Assembly: GCA_016721005.1 (NCBI GenBank)
Contig: JADKJM010000012.1
Span: 1-39,087 of the forward strand
Length of the DNA stretch: 39,087 bases
Direction: 5' to 3'
Source of the DNA: Flavobacteriales bacterium
Lineage (GTDB): Bacteria; Bacteroidota; Bacteroidia; Flavobacteriales_F; PHOS-HE28
Below, piece by piece: positions 34,786 to 39,087 of the stretch. The position numbers and the translations under genes were made by a program. Below the pieces are notes generated by a model, which made no database searches, had not been told where the DNA came from, and saw nothing but the letters and a program-made list of their open reading frames with translations. The stretch's first letter is position 1. Each line of letters opens with the position of its first letter.

Positions 34786-34793
34786 CGAAGGTA
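34786..34793 (-). promoter_or_regulatory. Putative -7 box of rbfA (TACCTTCG)
   Basis: Followed on the minus strand by CCGTG and the ATG at 34780, the same five-base spacing as at the M1 peptidase and dprA genes. Confidence 0.48.
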
Positions 34794-34829
34794 GGCCCGG
34801 GGCGGTTGTAGGGGCGATGCTCACAGGAG

Positions 34830-36258
34830 GGCTCTACCAGTTCCGCAGTGGGGGCATGAAGCACACAAGGCGTCTTCTGAATTCGTGCCGAACAGATGGT
34901 GTGGTGGTGCATGTGGTGAAGCACCTGCAGTTGAGTGATGCTGTCCCCGGGAGGTGGTGAGCAATGAGTTGGTGGAATTGGGCGCAGGTAGCCACATCAT
35001 TTCAGCGCGCATCGTCCACTACCACCACAGCTCGACGGGGTGGATCATCGGGATGCTTCCGCCACCGCGTGTGGGGATCGGCTTCTTGCCAAAAGTCTCC
35101 TCCATGGCCTTGCTGGCCGCGAGGTAGGCCGGGCTGTCAATGGGTGTCACCGCCGCTTCACCACCATGATGAGGACGAACTACAACGGTCACTCCGGGAG
35201 GCAATCTTCGTGAAGTGATGGTGAAAAGTTTGGTGAGTGCTGCACGCTCTTCTGGTTCGGTACCAAGCGCATGCTCAGCTTGGCGAAGGCCTTTGAAGGC
35301 AACACGGTCTTCGCTCCTTCGCCGATGTATCCACCCAGATCCCGTTCATCCAATGTCGGTCGGATGCTGGACCGTTCCTCAGTGGAATAACTTCGTTCTC
35401 GCCGCGCACCTCCTTGAATTATGGTCCTTCTTGTAATCCTCCTCATTGAATGGCGCTTCGGCCAACGCCTTCCGCTCTTTTGACGCTCAATTCGGCGACC
35501 GCCTCGCAGAAATGGGGATGCATTGACCCGGCGGTCCTTGTCATTGCAGGCTCGCGGTCGTCTCGCGGAAAGCGCGTTGATGCGGGTTCGAGACCGCGCC
35601 ACCGCCAGGCTCCGCTATGCAGGTCCCGGTTCGGAGCCGGTCACCTCCACTTCCACATGGCTCAAGCCGCGCAGTCCGGACTTGATGCTCCGGACAGTCG
35701 TTGGCGATCGCTGGCCCGTATCGCTTCGTCGACACCACATCAGCCTTCAGGCGTTCCTTGTTCGCTAACCGGAAACGAAGACGCCAAGTTGTTTATACTA
35801 ACTCTCCTCGCCCTCGATACGTCACTTTCATTGCACGGCAGACCGCCGCTCGCCATCATCGTTTCGATGGCCTTGAAGTGCATGTAGGGCTGGCCCTTGT
35901 CGTCGGCACTGCGGGCGTAGATCGTTCCATCCCTTCACCACCGGGTCGAGAAGGGTCCGCCGTGCCAGAAAGTTCCATGGGGTCCGGCGGTTGCACATCG
36001 TAATAAGTGGCAAATGGGACGGTCGGCAGTAGGATCCACGATCTTCTCCCCATACACGATGGGATGTCCTTTCGTCAGGCACACCTCCACCTTCTCTGAG
36101 CAGCTTACATCTTACGCTGTTTCACGGTCTCGGCACAACGCCCGCCACATCCGCCTTGTGCCCAGGGTCCGCGCTCACGCTGGAGTATGCGTGATCCAGC
36201 AGTTCGTTCAGGCGCTCTTTGTTGGAGTCGATGTAGGTGTCGATCGTCTGCGGATGGG
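34830..36258 (-). CDS. M20/M25/M40-family dipeptidase, very heavily frameshifted
   Basis: Pieces in all three minus frames follow the order of bacterial M20 dipeptidases. They read TIDTYIDSNKERLNELL and SVSADPGHKADV (36250-36130), EVCLTKGHPIVYGEKIVDPT, and YDVQPPDPMEL with the metal-binding region (near 36000). Then come GTIYARSADDKGQPYMHFKA (near 35900), GLRGLSHVEVEVTGS (near 35670), GAKTVLPSKAFAKLSMRLVP (near 35290), and HHGGEAAVTPIDSPAYLAAS with GKKPIPTRGGGSIPM (near 35120-35060). The C-terminal 80 residues could not be read with confidence, so the 3' end at about 34830 is a guess. The start is near 36258, just after the promoter box. The enzyme cleaves dipeptides using two zinc ions. More than ten indels are needed. 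Confidence 0.75.
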
Positions 36259-36273
36259 TTGTTTCTGGGTGGC

Positions 36274-36281
36274 GAAAGATA
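36274..36281 (-). promoter_or_regulatory. Putative -7 box of the M20 peptidase gene (TATCTTTC)
   Basis: Part of TATCTTTCGCC on the minus strand (36281-36271), 15-20 bases before the first recognisable peptidase codons. It supports a start near 36258 although no clean ATG is present there. Confidence 0.4.
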
Positions 36282-36393
36282 GGTGGGGGTCGGGGCAACC
36301 TTTCACAGAACCCAGGGTCTAGATTCCGGTCCGAAGGCTTATTTACAACACTTTTCTTCCCACAACCCCTTGATCGCACGTTACGCAGCCGCA

Positions 36394-39026
36394 CTGAAAC
36401 ACCTTTAGCGGTGGCGGGCCTCTTGAACGCCCAACTGGTCGATTAATTCCCGCAGACCCCGCTCCAGTTGGTGCAGGATGTCCTGCTGGGGAACGGGTCA
36501 CGGTTTCCGAACGTGCGGTACAATGGGGTGTTGAACCCCGGGACCAATAAGGTGGGCAGCACGGTTCCTTTACGGCAACAGGCGCCCAGCTGGGCCTAGC
36601 CGCAGGATTGATCATATGTCCAGCGGCGAGGTTGGTAATGCATTGGCAGTCCAGCAAAGTGATTTCAGTGGTGATGCTGACGGGCAACTTTCCGGTTCCG
36701 ATGCGGATCTGGAATCCATTTCCGATGCGTACAGTCGGTGCCTTGCTAGCCGTATTGGAGTTCGACTTCATCCCCACCGGTGATTGATGATTCAATTATG
36801 TGTTCGCGAGTAAGTACCCCGAGTTCGTGTGCTCGTTCAATAATGCGTTCAGCTTATAATGGACCGGATTCGCAGGCCGCAGCAACAGTGCGAAGGTGAA
36901 CATCACTTGGTGCCGGGGACCACCGTGCCGGTCCCGATCGACAACGTGAACAATGGGTTGAACAACGGTCCCAGCGAGCCAGGCTGCCCTGCGGTAAACT
37001 CGGTCTGACCGTCGACAATTCTGCCGGGACCACCGTGGCCTACGACCTGGATGACGGTGATGAAAGCCTTCAGCGAGCCTTGCGGCCAACAATACCACAT
37101 CAAATTGGCGATCGGAGATGCGGATAGCAACTATGACTCCGCGGTCTTCCTCGAGGCGGGCAGCTTCACAAGCACAGGCTCTGTACTTCCGACCCTTGCA
37201 GGCGGTGCCGGGGTAACAGGTAATACCATGCTGGAAGGATGTAATCCCGTGGAGCTAATCTTCACGCGATTGGGCGACATCACCGTGGTCGATACCGTGA
37301 ACATCGTGATCTCAGGTACCACTTGAAAGCTGGTGTGGATTACTCACCGAACCTGCCTACGCAGCTGATCTTCCCTGTGGGCGAGGACCACGAGCGTCAT
37401 GCTCAACGCTCCGTCGACCCGGACGGCCGGGAGACCATCGTGATGCGGCACATCGAGCCAATTGATCGAGGTGTTCGGGCCAGGACATCCAGACCATCTT
37501 CACCTTCAGCATCGATGGCCCTCCCGCCTTGGTCGTGCTCTCCAATAACATCAGCAGGATCGCTGGCCAAACACATGTGCTGGCACCAGCCGTAAGCGGA
37601 GAGGAATGGGGCAGTACACCCCTGTTGCTGGAGCACAGGCGCGGTCGCACCGACGATCGACGTGTCCCCGAGCGTCACCACGACCTGCTCTGTTACGGTG
37701 AGCGATATCTGCGGGATCGTTTCCGTGTCATCGAGACTTCATCGTGACCTACCGGTCTATCCCCCGCTTGCCTTGAAGTGGATGCCCACCTTGATCGATT
37801 GCTTGGCCCACAGGGCCCATCGGTGTGGTGAGCGTGACCGGTGGCGATCAGACCTTCAGCTACGCGTGGACGGTCGGAGGGCGTGAACATCGGCCCAGCA
37901 CGGCGGTGATCGGCGTACCCAGCGGGGACCCGCTGTATTACACGGTTGCAGGACAGTTGCGGATCGCGATCCCGAGGGGACAGCGTGCTGGTGGAGTACG
38001 ACGCCACTGCCACCTATTGAGATGCGCTTCCACGAGCGGGGATGTCACGGTGATGCCGCTGACGATTCCTGCTGATGGAAGGTCGTGGATATCCAAGGCG
38101 GGAACGGTGTGTATTTTCTGAGTTGGACGGACCAGAATGGAACCCCATTGACCGCTGGATGCCTGTGGCCCGTAGACGTTCCGGTCACGCAGACCTATAC
38201 CATCATAATGGAGGATCGATGCAATGCCATGGGTCCACATCCATACCACCTTCACCCCGGTGTACGCCCTTCCGAAAACTGGACCTTGCCCTCGGACAAG
38301 ACCATACTGCGCCGAGGACAGCACGACTATCCATGCGATGGTGGCCGGTGGTTCGGGCTACTACCATATCCTTTGGGACATGCGGATGATGGCTTGACGG
38401 ACCCCTTGTATTGGGTTACCCCGAATGAGGACACGGACTACCGTGTGACGGTTACGGACCGAGTGAAAGCCCAATCGCTGACCGACGGATGACGATTGAG
38501 GTGGAGCATGTGTTCACCGATATCGTTGTCACGAACAAAGGTCAGGACGATTGATGCTATGGAAAGCCGCCACTTTGCCCTACGCACGGACGTGGGTGTG
38601 GGACATGGGTGATGGCACCCGCTACCCCCATGGGGATGAGGTCTACCACAGTTACACTCGATCTCGAGGGCATTGGGTCACGCTGAAGATGCGTCGCACC
38701 CAACGGTTGCTTGGGCGCGGATTCCGTCCTTGCTCAAACCACCAGCGCACATCTATTTCCCGAACGCATTCACCCCGGATGGCGATGCACGCCAGTTCTT
38801 CGGACCGGTGGGGCATTACATCGAGGAATTCCAGATGACCGTGTTCGACCGCTGGGAGCCGGGTGGTCTTCACCACCGGGATGTGAACATCCCATGGGAT
38901 GGCAGTGTAGATGGTCGGGCAAGGCCATGACCGGCGTGTACGTGTACCTATCGGGCCGCAGGACGTTACTTTCCGCCCGTGGAGGGCGTTGGTCATGTGA
39001 CATTGTTCCGGGGCAGTCGGGACTAA
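36394..39026 (+). CDS. Choice-of-anchor L surface protein with T9SS type B sorting domain, heavily frameshifted
   Basis: A partial signal-like segment (LAVAGLLNAQLVV) lies near 36405. The choice-of-anchor L domain follows in shifting frames: PLQLVQDVLLGNG, YNGVLNPG, FTATGAQLGLAAGLIMSSGE, FASEEYPEFVCSFNNAF, LVPGTTVPVPIDNVNNG, VDNSAGTTVAYD, CGQQYHIKLAIGDADSNYDS and AVFLEAGSFTS (to about 37180). Repeated PKD/SprB-like segments fill 37200-38740. The type B sorting domain is IYFPNAFTPDGDA, FFGPVGHYIEEFQMTVFDRW, VNIPWDGSVDG and VEGVGHVTLFRGSRD, with TAA at 39024-39026. The protein is an exported surface or adhesion protein. The start is inferred, because CTGAAACAC at 36394 may be a misread ATG. This is the worst-quality part of the window. 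Confidence 0.78.
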
Positions 39027-39087
39027 TCCCGAAACGCGGTAACCATGCGAAGCATATGGTAGGAACTCACGCTCGTGGCCGGAATGG

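Noticed and set aside
34820..35040. Plus-strand reading ELVELGAGSHIISARIVHYH as a separate gene
   Set aside because: It is the complement of the M20 peptidase 3' region, has no start context, and is short; kept only as a sign that the peptidase C terminus is badly read.
1..39087. A complete, clearly new multi-gene defence or biosynthetic system
   Set aside because: Apart from the toxin-antitoxin pair and single orphan genes, clusters resolve into known families; no set of unknown genes with shared operon structure was found.

Overview
The window comes from a member of the Bacteroidota, most likely a GC-rich flavobacterial lineage (the rank is inference). The evidence is several secreted proteins with type IX secretion (T9SS) C-terminal sorting domains, both type A and the gliding-motility type B. 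A TonB-dependent receptor with a carboxypeptidase-like regulatory domain, a CCDC81-type HU/SPOR protein and no Shine-Dalgarno-like spacing before most genes agree with this. A TAYYTTCG/TAYYTTGG box, a GC-rich version of the Bacteroidota -7 element TAnnTTTG, sits just upstream of many starts and of the only tRNA.

Layout. 1-2765: a type B T9SS tail and a full CUB/PKD/P-domain type B surface protein. 2845-11762: metF, a secreted M1 aminopeptidase, ribE and a large FnIII surface protein on the minus strand, an M17 leucyl aminopeptidase and pdxA. 11763-12357: a gene-poor stretch dominated by a hierarchical tandem repeat, 21-bp monomers in 105-bp higher-order units. 12358-15280: two minus-strand T9SS type A genes, one interrupted by an intact IS30-family element. 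15281-16793: an orphan hypothetical gene among REP-like repeats. 16794-17374: a VapBC-like toxin-antitoxin pair between the dprA 3' end and a second, diverged copy of the dprA C-terminal tail. 17385-18491: dprA. 18616-24718: a tightly packed envelope operon (TonB receptor, membrane glycosyltransferase-like protein, kdsB, HU/SPOR protein). 24763-31223: small genes, a HemJ-like protein, a thioesterase, a heptosyltransferase operon, tatD-ansA, tRNA-Ser(GGA) and a dinD-like gene. 31283-39026: dusB, an FtsX-type permease, a methyltransferase, rbfA, an M20 dipeptidase and a choice-of-anchor L surface protein.

Sequence quality differs along the window. Roughly 3.8-26 kb is almost free of frameshifts; the single clear one is in the glycosyltransferase. 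Positions 1-3800 and 26.4-39 kb carry many one- or two-base indels that break conserved housekeeping genes (metF, waaF-like, tatD, ansA, dusB, rbfA, M20). Neighbouring genes in those parts all read well once frames are switched, so I treat the breaks as sequencing or assembly errors and give gene-level coordinates across frames.

Functionally the window combines cell-envelope work (KDO and heptose transfer to LPS, TonB uptake, T9SS-exported adhesin-like proteins and peptidases) with folate, riboflavin and pyridoxal phosphate biosynthesis, tRNA and ribosome maturation, and DNA uptake (dprA). The most unusual features are the 105-bp higher-order repeat behind pdxA, the exactly reconstructable IS30 disruption, the toxin-antitoxin cassette bracketed by dprA tails, and promoter boxes so close to start codons that several transcripts are probably leaderless.
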